Source: a virus. Taken from it: a stretch of 64,000 nucleotides of DNA. The stretch covers positions 248,001-312,000 of the IMG/VR virus record IMGVR_UViG_3300033997_000243; one strand, given 5' to 3'. Shown here piece by piece: positions 1-9,262 of this stretch. A model generated the notes under the pieces. It had not been told where the DNA came from, did not search any database, and saw nothing but the letters and a program-made list of their open reading frames with translations. The translations under genes and the position numbers were made by a program. Numbering within the stretch: position 1 is the first letter of the stretch; the number at the start of each line of letters is the position of its first letter.

Positions 1-411
1 ACGCGCAGTCAAAATATCAATAATCATTTTTAATTGTGGGCGAAGTGCAATACTTTTAGCATCGTCACCGTCAGAAAAACGATTACCTTTATAACCACTT
101 AAATATTTTTCTGGAAATTTAGCAGCATCTTCTCCGCGTAAACGCTTTTCCATGAAATCGCGCATTATTTTCTTGCGCTTGTCCGAACCTTTTTTGTGGT
201 CAAATACAACAGCTAAAATAACTTGACCTCGTGACGCTAATCTTCTGCGAATAAGAGCATTTAGCATAACGCAAAAAGTTTTAGCTGCTCCAGTAGGTGT
301 TCCGTCTTTTAACGTCATTCCCTTATTTTTTAAACTGGAGTAATATGCTCGATTGAGCCAATTGTGGCCGTCAATAATATCTATAACCGGATTAGGTTTG
401 ATTTTACTCAT
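1..411 (-). CDS. 5'-3' exonuclease (FEN/PIN family), C-terminus cut by window edge
   Basis: The first 137 codons are visible and no stop occurs before the window edge. The N-terminus has the PIN-like metal-site pattern IDIIDGHNWLNRAYY (residues 10-24), followed by TPTGAAKTF, VVFDHKKGSDKR and GYKGNR. These match the N-terminal half of Pol I-type and T5 D15/T4 RNase H-type 5' nucleases, which remove RNA primers and flaps at replication forks. The ATG at 411 overlaps the TGA of the upstream gene (ATGA), so translation is probably coupled. The C-terminal helical-clamp part is outside the window, so activity cannot be judged. Confidence 0.85.
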   Translation of the reverse strand, partial: MSKIKPNPVIDIIDGHNWLNRAYYSSLKNKGMTLKDGTPTGAAKTFCVMLNALIRRRLASRGQVILAVVFDHKKGSDKRKKIMRDFMEKRLRGEDAAKFPEKYLSGYKGNRFSDGDDAKSIALRPQLKMIIDILTAR

Positions 412-1109
412 TTGATTATCCCATGTTCGGATAGTTGAATTCTTTCCAATTTATCCGAATCGACCATTAGATTGTATACTAATGGATTTACAGTTTGCGC
501 TACGTAAGGAGTTTCAGTTTCTTTAGATGCTTTTAACCAACGTAAAGATTTAGCATTTACGTGAACAACTCGTTTTGGCTTAACTTGTGTAATAAGCCAC
601 TTTTCAAAAAAGCAACCAACGCTGCGATGACACTCAGCAAATTCTTCAAGCTTTTTCGGAGCGAGTATTCCAGAAAGCGTTTTGTATTCTGAAATAATAG
701 ATCCATTTTCTACTGTATGTATGTCCACAAACTGAAAACTTTTTCCTATAGTCCCCATATTCATAGGAACGCCAGCAAAAATAAAAGATCTTATGTCCGA
801 TTCTGTTTTCATGTTTTCTAACAACAGACAGAGAACTTTATTCCCACCAAAGAAATGCTTTATGTTTTCAACAGTCAGGTCATAAATATTGTTTATGACA
901 ACAAGATCTGTTATCACAGGTTTGAACGGCACATCTTCTGGATTAGCGCATAAATAAACGGAATACTTATCACGCACAAATTTTCTTTTCTTTAAAGGAT
1001 TTGGCCAGCTGCCTCTGATTATATATTGCCTTCCATGTATGTCACAGAAATCTGGCCCTTGCTTTTTAGCTGTGTTACTGCAACCACACGAATATAAAGT
1101 GCATATCAT
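408..1109 (-). CDS. Hypothetical protein with N-terminal CxC...C..H motif
   Basis: A 233-residue protein of unknown function. The N-terminus carries Cys7-x-Cys9 and a later FCDIH, which could form a small zinc site. The rest looks like a globular alpha/beta domain with no motif I recognise. The start is supported by GGAGAG seven bases upstream. Its stop overlaps the start of the 5'-3' exonuclease gene, which suggests a shared transcript and possibly a replication-linked role (inference only). A CTGTAAATC motif lies 25 nt before the start. Confidence 0.75.
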   Translation of the reverse strand: MICTLYSCGCSNTAKKQGPDFCDIHGRQYIIRGSWPNPLKKRKFVRDKYSVYLCANPEDVPFKPVITDLVVINNIYDLTVENIKHFFGGNKVLCLLLENMKTESDIRSFIFAGVPMNMGTIGKSFQFVDIHTVENGSIISEYKTLSGILAPKKLEEFAECHRSVGCFFEKWLITQVKPKRVVHVNAKSLRWLKASKETETPYVAQTVNPLVYNLMVDSDKLERIQLSEHGIIK

Positions 1110-1133
1110 AAATCTCTCCTATTACTAAAGAAA

Positions 1134-1142
1134 GATTTACAG
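1134..1142 (-). promoter_or_regulatory. Late-promoter-like CTGTAAATC
   Basis: Read on the minus strand the site is CTGTAAATC, 25 nt before the start at 1109. It resembles the CTGTAAATA motif found before the portal and ssDNA-binding protein genes, with C instead of A at the last position. The call rests on that similarity and the position. Confidence 0.4.
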
Positions 1143-1147
1143 TTTTA

Positions 1148-1450
1148 CTAATGCCACTCGGCTCGTTGGTTAATTAATTTCTGGTCTGGATGATTTTGAA
1201 TAAAGGTAGAAAGGTTCCTGTGTAGCTTTCTGCAATTAAGGCGTCCATTTGTATAGCAATAGCAACTTAACTTATCTGGAACCATAAGCGGCATTACCTG
1301 TTGGACTTTCTTTTTAAAGGTTTCCATATAGCGCTGCGCTTCTAGTGTATCGCTTGTATCACATAAAACAACAGTAAGTTCTCCTGCCATTTGATTGCGT
1401 ACAAAATGATTAACGGTTAAAACTGAGGAATGTACAAGTTGAATATTCAT
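1148..1450 (-). CDS. Hypothetical protein, 100 aa
   Basis: Unknown function. I chose the ATG at 1450 because AGGA lies about nine bases upstream; a longer GTG start at 1480 would run through the terminator hairpin at 1464-1492. The protein is moderately basic, with several Cys residues near the middle (CYCYTNGRLNCRKLH) that might bind metal. Confidence 0.65.
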   Translation of the reverse strand: MNIQLVHSSVLTVNHFVRNQMAGELTVVLCDTSDTLEAQRYMETFKKKVQQVMPLMVPDKLSCYCYTNGRLNCRKLHRNLSTFIQNHPDQKLINQRAEWH

Positions 1451-1463
1451 AATGAAATTCCTA

Positions 1464-1492
1464 ATAAAAAAGGGCGACACTGGGCCGCCCTT
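1464..1492 (-). terminator. Rho-independent terminator
   Basis: On the minus strand a perfect 7-bp stem, AAGGGCG/CGCCCTT, with a 9-nt loop is followed directly by a T-rich tract. It lies between the stop of the gene at 1507-1881 and the start at 1450, as expected for a terminator of the upstream transcript. Confidence 0.85.
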
Positions 1493-1506
1493 CCTTGGGT
1501 TAACTG

Positions 1507-1881
1507 TTATTCAAAGTCATCTTCTTCAGATTCAGCATCTTCAAAGGACGGTATGATTGTAATCAAAATGGTTTGACGAGTACCAAGCGCTAATAACGTA
1601 ACGCCTGAAATCATTGCAATGTTTTCAACGCCATCTTCTTCAGCTGAAGATTCGTCACCAACATACAATTCGTTTTCTTCCTGAAATTCACCAAAAGCAT
1701 CCACTAAAATTTCAGCTGTTTCGTAGTTAACGATCTCACCAAGATTTACGTATTTATCGTACTCTTGTTCAAAGCGTTTTAAGGTTTCCAGATCTTCCCC
1801 ATTGAAATTTCCAACAGGTAATATAACCAGTGCAGGGGCAGAACTCAAATCAACCTGAGAAAAATCAAACAAAGTTTCCAT
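1507..1881 (-). CDS. Hypothetical acidic protein with EEDDFE C-terminal tail
   Basis: About 124 residues, unknown function. The sequence is acidic throughout and ends in SEEDDFE, a tail resembling those of the proteins at 21511 and 27070. Two ATGs are adjacent (1884 and 1881); the second is better spaced from GGAAG. Acidic tails ending in an aromatic residue are known as protein-docking sites in ssDNA-binding proteins, but a role here is only inferred. Confidence 0.7.
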   Translation of the reverse strand: METLFDFSQVDLSSAPALVILPVGNFNGEDLETLKRFEQEYDKYVNLGEIVNYETAEILVDAFGEFQEENELYVGDESSAEEDGVENIAMISGVTLLALGTRQTILITIIPSFEDAESEEDDFE

Positions 1882-1892
1882 CATTACTTCCT

Positions 1893-2162
1893 TTACTTTT
1901 TAAGTTGAGATAAAACTGCTTGCATAAGCAGTTTGTTCGGTATGGTTGCCATCATAAAATAAAACAAGTAAGCATCTTGTTGACTAGAAGGCAACTTATA
2001 AAATTGTTCAGAAACAGATCCGCTAAAGCTTGTTGCAATCTTAACTTGCAACTCAAGATCGGTTATAAAGCTTAAATCAAGTTTAACATGATCTTCTGCC
2101 CAAGCTTTAACAGGCTGTTTTGTAAGTTCTGACCAAGCGGCATTTAACTCTTCATTATTCAT
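1893..2162 (-). CDS. Hypothetical protein, 89 aa
   Basis: Small, probably helical protein of unknown function. It starts inside the end of the upstream gene (8-nt overlap) and has only a weak ribosome-binding site, which suggests translational coupling. No transmembrane segment or catalytic motif is visible. Confidence 0.65.
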   Translation of the reverse strand: MNNEELNAAWSELTKQPVKAWAEDHVKLDLSFITDLELQVKIATSFSGSVSEQFYKLPSSQQDAYLFYFMMATIPNKLLMQAVLSQLKK

Positions 2163-2535
2163 CTTGTTTATGATCCCTGTATGTCAATGTTGTTTTGTAC
2201 TGCATTGAATTAAACGGAACACCAGCAAGAGTTGTAGCTCCTGACATCCAAGCCATTACACGATTAACCAACAAACCAGCCGGATAATAAAGAACGTGTG
2301 GAATTACATAGCACGAATTTAAAGAGACGAGATTCTCGGCATTTGCTTGTAGTGCATCAGTCGCGTCTTTTGTAGTGAAGAATCTAACAATAGGTTCTAG
2401 CACTCCTTGATTGCTTCTAAAAATAATCCCAACACAAAACGCCGGTAAATTCACATCTTGAATAAGCAAGCGTATGTTTGATCCAGATTCTTTTTCCTCA
2501 AATTTCTTCAGAAATTCTGACCAAGAAAGTTCCAT
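2155..2535 (-). CDS. Hypothetical protein, about 126 aa
   Basis: Unknown function. Two ATGs (2538, 2535) sit just after AGGAG; the second has the better spacing. The start overlaps the TGA of the gene at 2535-3320. It belongs to the tight gene run that follows the portal gene, so a head-assembly or neck role is possible, but nothing in the sequence shows it. Confidence 0.7.
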   Translation of the reverse strand: MELSWSEFLKKFEEKESGSNIRLLIQDVNLPAFCVGIIFRSNQGVLEPIVRFFTTKDATDALQANAENLVSLNSCYVIPHVLYYPAGLLVNRVMAWMSGATTLAGVPFNSMQYKTTLTYRDHKQDE

Positions 2536-3320
2536 CATTTTCTCCTGAACAGGGCAACATCACTAACCATGCGTTTTGGCGCATATATGTAATTATCACT
2601 TTGAAGGGATTTGAATTTGAATTGCACGGTTGCCATTCTGTTAGACATTCTTTCAGGAAACATACGACGCACAACCATATAAAAATTGTAGCTGTATATA
2701 TGAAAGCTATCGTTGACAACTTCAAACAAAAAATCCTCAAGAAAGGTTTTTGTCTTTATGGCTTCAGGTGAAGTAAACTCTGAATAACCTTTACGCTCAA
2801 ATGCTATTAATGATGCAACAGCATATAAGAAATTGTTAGAGAAATTCACCAAATCTTTTGGGGCAAAAAATCTCAAAAACAACAGAGGTAGAGTTCTGTG
2901 AAATAAATTCAAATAAGTTTCAGTTGTTGTATTCTGGAAACGAGGATCTTCTGAAAATTTCTTAGAAAGCTCGGCAACCATCTTTTGCACTTCAACTGAA
3001 AAATTACTTTTGATAGATGACCTAGCAACAGTATCATATAGATCCGTAGCTACATAATCATTTATATCGAAAAGTTCTTTGTTTATCAAATCACGGCACA
3101 TAAATGCACCGTATTGATTGAAGTGTCTGTCTGTAAACCAAGCGGGATGCTCTGAAGTAAAAGCAAAGAGAATATCTTCAATTGCTTTTACTTCAGACAA
3201 AATTCCTCTCCTCAGATTATCTTCAAAGAAAGATAATGGCTGACGAATGAATCGGTGGAATACAAGCCAGTCAGATATTGCCGCAGTTCCTTTATAGAAA
3301 AGGTCACGGGCTAACTTCAT
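2535..3320 (-). CDS. Hypothetical protein downstream of portal
   Basis: A 261-residue, mostly helical protein with many aromatic and basic residues. The ATG at 3320 overlaps the portal stop (ATGA), so it is very likely co-translated with the portal. In tailed phages this position often encodes a head-completion, neck or scaffold-type protein, but I see no motif that proves one of these. Confidence 0.75.
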   Translation of the reverse strand: MKLARDLFYKGTAAISDWLVFHRFIRQPLSFFEDNLRRGILSEVKAIEDILFAFTSEHPAWFTDRHFNQYGAFMCRDLINKELFDINDYVATDLYDTVARSSIKSNFSVEVQKMVAELSKKFSEDPRFQNTTTETYLNLFHRTLPLLFLRFFAPKDLVNFSNNFLYAVASLIAFERKGYSEFTSPEAIKTKTFLEDFLFEVVNDSFHIYSYNFYMVVRRMFPERMSNRMATVQFKFKSLQSDNYIYAPKRMVSDVALFRRK

Positions 3321-5248
3321 TTAACTACTCCAAGAAGCCGTTGCATTTCTCTTTGCGTTGGCTTTAAATTTGTCATTGTTTCATGCGTTAACAATGGTGC
3401 ATTGCCATTCTTACTCATAGCAACTAAGGCTTTTGTAATCTTGGCATTTATCATCTTGTTTTTCGCAGTCTGATTAAATACATGCTTTTTCTTACCGCTA
3501 TGATCGTGAGTATATAACTCGCTGCCTTCACCAAAATCGTGACGTAAAAGATTTTGTGAAGCACCGCCCAGAATATTACTGAATCCGCGTGGCTGTGCAG
3601 TTACTTTATCAAGATAGCGATCTGGATTGAAATAACGATCAGAGCTTGAAGAACTGAAAGATCCCATTCCTCCGCCACCGCCTTCACCACCACCTTCGGC
3701 AGCAGCATATTTAGCGGTCATATCGGCAACACGTTTTTTGTAATCAAGAAGTTGACGTTGAATAGCAAAATCTTCATCTTGATTTAATAACAGCTGATCC
3801 AAGTTAAATCCACCAGCAGCAGCCATCATTCGTATTGGAACTGGAATTCCAGCAGCAGTCATACGATCAAGAATTTCCATATAAGATTGATCTTGCTCAG
3901 GCTTTAAACTTTTTGCCCAATGTACATTTGGAATTAAAAGTTTTGAACCATCTTGCATTAAACGTAAGCGTTCTTCTGTAGTTCCAGACATCAAGCCTTC
4001 ACGTTTAACAATCTTACCTTTACGAATTGTATTACCGTGCATCATAGAAACTAACGGAAATACTTTATCGTAGAAAATGCAACGAGTTTGCATATCACGA
4101 TATGCTCTCATTGTTTCAGTGAAAACAGTCATTGAGCCTTCCATTGTTTGATAACTTGCGTCACCACTCAAGAAAGCTTCACTTATTCCAAGCGCTCTCA
4201 TTTTTGCTGGAGTTGTTTGATCCCAAATGTCAGTAACTTTCCAAAAGTCACCACCTGGTCTTAACTCGCTAACGCTAATACCTAAACGTGTTGCGACAAC
4301 AGCACCTATAGGATCAGCATCAGCATCAAGAAATAAATCAGTTGCTTGTTCGTAATCTTGTGGTGTAGGTTCCCAACCTTCTTCACCTAACATTAAGTGA
4401 AGTATGGCTCGTTGTCTACGTCCACTTTCAATCAGTGTTCCGCGATATAAATTTTTCTCAATCAACCAAAGTGGAAGCACTCGTTTAAAGTAACTAACAC
4501 CTTCACCATAAGAGAAAGTTTTACGTGGAACATACAAAGTACCTACTGGATCTAATTCAATTTGATCGTTGAGTAGTTTGTTAAAAAATTCTATACCAAG
4601 ACTTTGACGTATTTGCTCTATGCGTTTTGAAGGCAAACCCAAAGTACGTTTCATATCAGCATCAAGCTGCAAGTACATTATTGGATCTTGACCAAATAAT
4701 GGCAAAGAGTGTACGGTAAGGTTTTCATATTTGTGACACATCAAATCAATGAATTGCTTTTTCTGGCTGTTGTACAAAATAGTTGCAGTGAATGCGCCAG
4801 TAACTTGATGGTCAATACTAATACGAGGCATTGCTGTACGCAGATTCAAGAGTTCAACTACTTCTCTGTATTGATCTAAATATTTGTCCGAAGCTCCGGC
4901 CAAACTAAATTCAGAAAAAGGAAGCGTTGAGTATAAATCTGCACAAGATCCACAAACAGGATCGTGCCAGTACATATCACGATAAACTCTGAACAGTTGC
5001 TGATCTTTTAAATCACTGTCCATACCTTCTAATAATAAAGAGGTATCTAAGTTTACGTCTAAACTACTCATACGTGCGCCAGCTGAAGCGTTACTTTCAG
5101 ATCTGAAGCCTTGTTGTTCGGATCGTGTTTTCTTTTTTTCTGCCTCAGCAGCTTTGCGAACACTAACACGATCTTTAGATGACGTACCTAACCCTTCTTG
5201 ATCTCGACTTCGAGAAGTGGAAGGAATTGTTTTCTTAAAACTGAACAT
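3317..5248 (-). CDS. Portal (portal vertex) protein, T4 gp20-like
   Basis: A 643-residue protein, close in size to myovirus portals, which form the dodecameric DNA gate at one capsid vertex. Residues about 85-450 show the portal pattern: a YRDMYWHDPVCGSCADLYS segment, a long alpha/beta wing region with LDPVGTLYVPRK, and a region rich in GRRQRAILHLMLGEEGWEPT-type helices. The first 60 residues are basic and Ser-rich. A Gly-rich linker (about residues 525-540) precedes the C-terminal barrel region. Terminase lies about 1 kb upstream, which supports the call. GGAG precedes the ATG, and a CTGTAAATAC late-promoter-like site lies 26 nt before it. Confidence 0.85.
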   Translation of the reverse strand: MFSFKKTIPSTSRSRDQEGLGTSSKDRVSVRKAAEAEKKKTRSEQQGFRSESNASAGARMSSLDVNLDTSLLLEGMDSDLKDQQLFRVYRDMYWHDPVCGSCADLYSTLPFSEFSLAGASDKYLDQYREVVELLNLRTAMPRISIDHQVTGAFTATILYNSQKKQFIDLMCHKYENLTVHSLPLFGQDPIMYLQLDADMKRTLGLPSKRIEQIRQSLGIEFFNKLLNDQIELDPVGTLYVPRKTFSYGEGVSYFKRVLPLWLIEKNLYRGTLIESGRRQRAILHLMLGEEGWEPTPQDYEQATDLFLDADADPIGAVVATRLGISVSELRPGGDFWKVTDIWDQTTPAKMRALGISEAFLSGDASYQTMEGSMTVFTETMRAYRDMQTRCIFYDKVFPLVSMMHGNTIRKGKIVKREGLMSGTTEERLRLMQDGSKLLIPNVHWAKSLKPEQDQSYMEILDRMTAAGIPVPIRMMAAAGGFNLDQLLLNQDEDFAIQRQLLDYKKRVADMTAKYAAAEGGGEGGGGGMGSFSSSSSDRYFNPDRYLDKVTAQPRGFSNILGGASQNLLRHDFGEGSELYTHDHSGKKKHVFNQTAKNKMINAKITKALVAMSKNGNAPLLTHETMTNLKPTQREMQRLLGVVK

Positions 5249-5273
5249 TATGTATTCTCCATATCTGTAATTG

Positions 5274-5283
5274 TATTTACAGA
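5274..5283 (-). promoter_or_regulatory. Late-promoter-like CTGTAAATAC
   Basis: Minus-strand CTGTAAATAC lies 26 nt before the portal ATG. It differs from the T4 late consensus TATAAATA at one position in the eight-base core (TGTAAATA). The same motif recurs before several other genes at similar spacing. Confidence 0.55.
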
Positions 5284-5294
5284 TTTAGTGGATG

Positions 5295-5531
5295 TTACGC
5301 AGGAATAGGTGTAACCACGCAACATGGAGCGCACATATAAGCATCCACTGTGCTCATGCTATGTGTGTTAGCTTTAACTATATCCATAGAAACACCACAC
5401 TTTGGACACACACCAGCACGAGTGTTATCTACACTACTTTCACTCTTAATCGCACTACTTTCACTTGAAAGCTTTTGTTGTTTAACAAGTGCGAATGGAT
5501 CTAAAGGCTTTTTTCTTTGAGTTTGGTTCAT
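5295..5531 (-). CDS. Small zinc-ribbon protein
   Basis: A 78-residue protein. The C-terminal half has CPKC (residues 42-45) and CAPC (about 67-70), the two knuckles of a zinc ribbon; the N-terminal half is Ser-rich and probably disordered. It lies between the portal and terminase parts of the cluster. The terminase N-terminus also carries a CPKC knuckle, so a packaging link is possible but not shown. AAGGAA eight bases upstream supports the start. Confidence 0.75.
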   Translation of the reverse strand: MNQTQRKKPLDPFALVKQQKLSSESSAIKSESSVDNTRAGVCPKCGVSMDIVKANTHSMSTVDAYMCAPCCVVTPIPA

Positions 5532-5587
5532 GATCAGTTTCCTTGTGTTTATACCCTTAAATTATCGAATTAGAGCATGTACCCTAC

Positions 5588-6271
5588 TTATTCTAAACAA
5601 GCGTTTATATATGGCAAATAAGGCAAATCAGCAGGATCTACATTTTCGGACAAAAACTTATCATAGATAAGGCGAGGTTTTTCATAAGGCAATTTCACAC
5701 TAGGAAATATCGAACTTTGGAAGTTCAGAATACCTACAATGAATTTACCACGCATCAATCTTAGATCATTATCTGTGTTAATAGCTCCAACAAATCGAAT
5801 AACTAAATTCCCACACAAAGAGAATTCCATGTCACAGTCTTTAATTGTTAAGGCTTTAAAAGAATTGCTATTGTATTCAGCCAATGATTTAAGTAAATTT
5901 GAGAACCAAGGACTATCTCGGAAAATATCTTTGAATCGATTGAACATATATGCACGTTCAGTACGACACAAATAAAGGTGTTTAGGTTGTGCGTTGTGTT
6001 CGTGAAAATTGAGTGTTGTTATTTGAGTATGTATCGCATATAAAAATAATGCTTCATAATAGTTAACATCACCCATTACACTATTTTGAAAAAATGTAAT
6101 TTTGTGTGCGTAGTCCATTACACTTGCAGTAGACATCTTTTCCCAAATAACAGATTGCCCTAAAAACTGAGGCGCAGAGACAAACTCAAGAAAATTTGCG
6201 GCTTTAAGTACATTATGTTTTTGCAGAAAGTCTGAGTGATGCTTAGCACTATAGACATATTGATTTGACAT
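5588..6271 (-). CDS. Hypothetical protein between terminase and portal
   Basis: A 227-residue protein of unknown function, rich in aromatic residues and His, with a mixed alpha/beta pattern. AGGAG precedes the ATG. Its position between the terminase and portal genes suggests a head or packaging role, but no motif identifies it. A perfect hairpin sits just upstream. Confidence 0.75.
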   Translation of the reverse strand: MSNQYVYSAKHHSDFLQKHNVLKAANFLEFVSAPQFLGQSVIWEKMSTASVMDYAHKITFFQNSVMGDVNYYEALFLYAIHTQITTLNFHEHNAQPKHLYLCRTERAYMFNRFKDIFRDSPWFSNLLKSLAEYNSNSFKALTIKDCDMEFSLCGNLVIRFVGAINTDNDLRLMRGKFIVGILNFQSSIFPSVKLPYEKPRLIYDKFLSENVDPADLPYLPYINACLE

Positions 6272-6285
6272 AGGTTTCTCCTGAT

Positions 6286-6306
6286 AGGGGATAAAGTTTA
6301 TCCCCT
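6286..6306 (-). terminator. Perfect intergenic hairpin after terminase
   Basis: A 10-bp perfect inverted repeat (AGGGGATAAA / TTTATCCCCT) around a single central base sits between the terminase stop and the next start. There is no T tract after it on the minus strand, so it may be an mRNA-processing or stability element rather than a classic terminator. Confidence 0.5.
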
Positions 6307-6313
6307 AATCAAT

Positions 6314-9262
6314 TTATTTTCCTGTTCGTTTTACACCAATGAATTTTGTCGAACCCGAATAAGTTTTGTTTCCGGTTGTAACAGTAAGTGCATTCATTCC
6401 GCCCGTGAGTTTTTTCAACAGTGCTAACGGTGGCTGAACTTTCTTACTTTCAACCTCACCAACCAAATGCTCTTGATAATCTGGATTAGTTAAACCAAAA
6501 TAACAAAGCGCGGCTGCTCTCCAAAGATCATCGGTGAATCCATTTCCTTTTTCAACAGATTTCTTACCAACATCAACAACGGTTGCAAGTTGCAACAGCA
6601 AATGATGTACAGGTCTACCTTCAAAACACGCTGGATAATCATCGAGGTTACTAGCAAGGATATTTTTAATGCTAGGATCTTCAATGTTTGGTATTTTGAA
6701 TTGACCCATTTCAATAGCTGTTTTAACTTCGTACATATCGTTGTAGCGTAAGCTATATTGACCTGACACTTTTAAACTATCATAGGTGGCTTGAGCATCT
6801 TGCAATAACTTGATACTATTCCAACGGTCTGCTAGAAGTATACTGCAATTGCGCTGTTCAATAAGTGGAAGTACAGCATCTGCAAAAACAGAAGTGAAAC
6901 TTATTGGAATACCAGGAAGAGCATTTATTTCTAAAAGGCAATCCATGTGAGGAATACCATCATGCAAAGATCCACAGACTATGGCAAAACAGTTGTTAGA
7001 GAATCCAGCATCAATAGCCATAACACTCCTAGAACCATTTTGTTTGACGTTAAGTAACTCAACGGTTCTGTGCTTTTCGTCTCGACTGATACGAATAGTT
7101 TTGAGCGCATATTTAACCCAATTTTTACCGCTAGTTCTAACAGTCTCTTCAAGTAATCTGTGATTACTCATAAACGGATTACTTGATAAACTTGGCTCGG
7201 CTCCAAAGTCTCGTGCAGCTCCAATAGGATCTTTACGATATTCTTCACGTATCAATTCACCATCAAATGGAATATGTGGATTCATTTTCCATGTTGGACG
7301 ATGAAGGCCAAGCATCTTACGACTGCCCAAACTTTGTTTATAAAGTTCCATGATTTTGTCACGGATGTTATTTGGAGAACTTACGTTCAACATATATCCG
7401 GTTAACATGAATTGATCAAAGCCTTGTTCGACTAAACGCTTTTCACTTTGTCTGGCAGTAGCCAAACTGTTTGACATTGCTTTATAAACTTCGTGCGCGT
7501 TATCCTTAACTTTTTTACTATCACGATTAGAGTCAAACCACCCAAGTTCATCCAGGGCTCCGAGTATACGAGTACGACCACGAAGTACACGTTTGTCTGG
7601 AGTTGCCGGATAAAGTTTAAGGTTTCTATGACGATAATCAATAAAGGTATCTTTTAGCTTTAGTAGAACTTCTCCGTATTTCTTTTCATAACGACGAAGC
7701 ATTAAGTGATAAGCTTTAAACCAAGGACTATTATTTATGTAACCGAGAAAAGGTTCCCATAAGTTTTGTGTTGCTTGTCCAAGTGTAAGTGCAAGGAAAG
7801 TTCCATGCAATATTTCGTTATTACGAATATTGAAAAGTTCAGTTGGTTTACCACACATCAAAAACAAATGCACTATATAAGCACTTATCATGGTAACAAC
7901 CGCAGACTTGCCGCTGTTATGTGAATCAATGCCATTGGTAATAAAATGTTGTGTGATAGGCATTGTAACATCGTACATGACTTCAGTTCTATCTGTAACT
8001 CCGCAGCTAACAACGGATAAAAGATGCCGATTTCTTTTGACGGATCTGTGATCATCAAATAATATATTTCGGTTTTCGTTTGAGATAGAAATGGAGATTG
8101 TTTCTGAGGTATTTTGAATTGTAGGCAGAATGCCAATGTTTAGCAGCAAGGCATAAACATCTTTTACTAATTGGCGGTAAGCAATAGGATATTGCGTTGT
8201 GTTGTTGTCGAATATTCCACGTAGAAATTCTCGACAATTTTTCATACTATATTTTAAAAGATCTGGATGTAAGCCTTTACCATCCACTGTATCGACCAAC
8301 AAGTCTAGTCGATTTGTAATATCAGATCCTATAGAGCGTAATTCATCAACTGTATAAGGGCAGTTTAAATTTCCCCAACAATTTTGTCCGGTTTGTACAA
8401 CAACTTGCTCACCAGCTTTTATTTGGTGCAAAGCACGATAACCAAACTTTTCAACACGAACAGGATGGTCAAGAGTTCCACTTAAAGTAGATCCATTATC
8501 CAGCTGTAGTGTGTAAACGTGTTCGGCTTTCGTTATATAAAATTCTTTTGTTGTCTCAAGCTTTTCACCGTTGAATACAGGATATTTAAAATCATTGTAA
8601 CCCTGTTTAGCATTGCGCGGAACAAGATCTCCAATTCTTTCAATACCTTTTCCAGTGAAAATATGAGTATCGCCAGTAACACAACGCTGTCCAGCAACAA
8701 CTACAAGTTCGTTATAGAAATTTAGTTCACCACTTGCAATAAGTTCGGATTTACGTGCGCCACACTTTGGACAAACACCATGATGCAAAAGAGACACTTT
8801 TCTGGAAAGTGTTGCTAATGGTTCATCTGCCGAGTGTCCATCATCAGAAAACCATTTTAAATCAGAACATTCAGGTCTTGGACAATACTCAGCAAAAAGT
8901 TTGATACCTATTATGGCCTGTTCGAGATAAGGCGTGGAACTAAGAAAACTTTCATCGTTAGCAAACTGTAAGAAGTTTTTTGCTATCGGCATAGAACTGT
9001 CATCTATACGCAAATCTTTAGAGATCGGCCTAGCATTATCCAGTTCATCATATATAAGTTGTTCGAGATCTAAGACTTCATGGCCATCTTCTAAATCATG
9101 CTTAAAATGATGGCCATCATCGTCGTCATCGTCGTCATGTACTATTGTGACGCTTTCATCGTCATCTTCACCCAACAAATTGAATAAATCATCTAATGGT
9201 TTAATTGCACTAGGTTTTTTGGCTTTACCTATTGGCTTCTTTTTCTTTATCTGCTTTACCAT
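6314..9262 (-). CDS. terL: Terminase large subunit (ATPase/nuclease) interrupted by an intein
   Basis: The DNA-packaging motor protein: an N-terminal ATPase and a C-terminal RNase H-like nuclease that cuts concatemeric DNA. The N-terminus has a Lys-rich start, an Asp run, and a zinc-ribbon-like CPRPEC...CPKC. Once the 256-residue intein is removed, the P-loop reads AGQRSGKSA. Downstream are the Walker B segment LGALDELGWFD, a first nuclease Asp in MAIDAGFSNN, a second in ILLADRW, and a third in GFTDDLW. The spliced protein would be about 726 residues, reasonable for T4-like terminases. The ATG at 9262 follows AAGG; a GTG at 9265 is an alternative. The gene overlaps its upstream neighbour by about 38 nt. 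Confidence 0.92.
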   Translation of the reverse strand: MVKQIKKKKPIGKAKKPSAIKPLDDLFNLLGEDDDESVTIVHDDDDDDDGHHFKHDLEDGHEVLDLEQLIYDELDNARPISKDLRIDDSSMPIAKNFLQFANDESFLSSTPYLEQAIIGIKLFAEYCPRPECSDLKWFSDDGHSADEPLATLSRKVSLLHHGVCPKCGARKSELIASGELNFYNELVVVAGQRCVTGDTHIFTGKGIERIGDLVPRNAKQGYNDFKYPVFNGEKLETTKEFYITKAEHVYTLQLDNGSTLSGTLDHPVRVEKFGYRALHQIKAGEQVVVQTGQNCWGNLNCPYTVDELRSIGSDITNRLDLLVDTVDGKGLHPDLLKYSMKNCREFLRGIFDNNTTQYPIAYRQLVKDVYALLLNIGILPTIQNTSETISISISNENRNILFDDHRSVKRNRHLLSVVSCGVTDRTEVMYDVTMPITQHFITNGIDSHNSGKSAVVTMISAYIVHLFLMCGKPTELFNIRNNEILHGTFLALTLGQATQNLWEPFLGYINNSPWFKAYHLMLRRYEKKYGEVLLKLKDTFIDYRHRNLKLYPATPDKRVLRGRTRILGALDELGWFDSNRDSKKVKDNAHEVYKAMSNSLATARQSEKRLVEQGFDQFMLTGYMLNVSSPNNIRDKIMELYKQSLGSRKMLGLHRPTWKMNPHIPFDGELIREEYRKDPIGAARDFGAEPSLSSNPFMSNHRLLEETVRTSGKNWVKYALKTIRISRDEKHRTVELLNVKQNGSRSVMAIDAGFSNNCFAIVCGSLHDGIPHMDCLLEINALPGIPISFTSVFADAVLPLIEQRNCSILLADRWNSIKLLQDAQATYDSLKVSGQYSLRYNDMYEVKTAIEMGQFKIPNIEDPSIKNILASNLDDYPACFEGRPVHHLLLQLATVVDVGKKSVEKGNGFTDDLWRAAALCYFGLTNPDYQEHLVGEVESKKVQPPLALLKKLTGGMNALTVTTGNKTYSGSTKFIGVKRTGK
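7916..8683 (-). mobile_element. Intein in the terminase P-loop
   Basis: A 256-residue protein intron. It begins with Cys at a CVTGDTHIF block and ends ...DSHN before Ser, the standard splice residues (Cys1, His-Asn, Ser+1). Block B is visible as LSGTLDHPVRV. The middle contains EFLRGIFDNN followed by QLVKDVYALLLNIGI, which look like a decayed LAGLIDADG homing-endonuclease motif and the helix that follows it. It interrupts AGQR/SGKSA, so the ATPase can work only after splicing. Confidence 0.93.
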
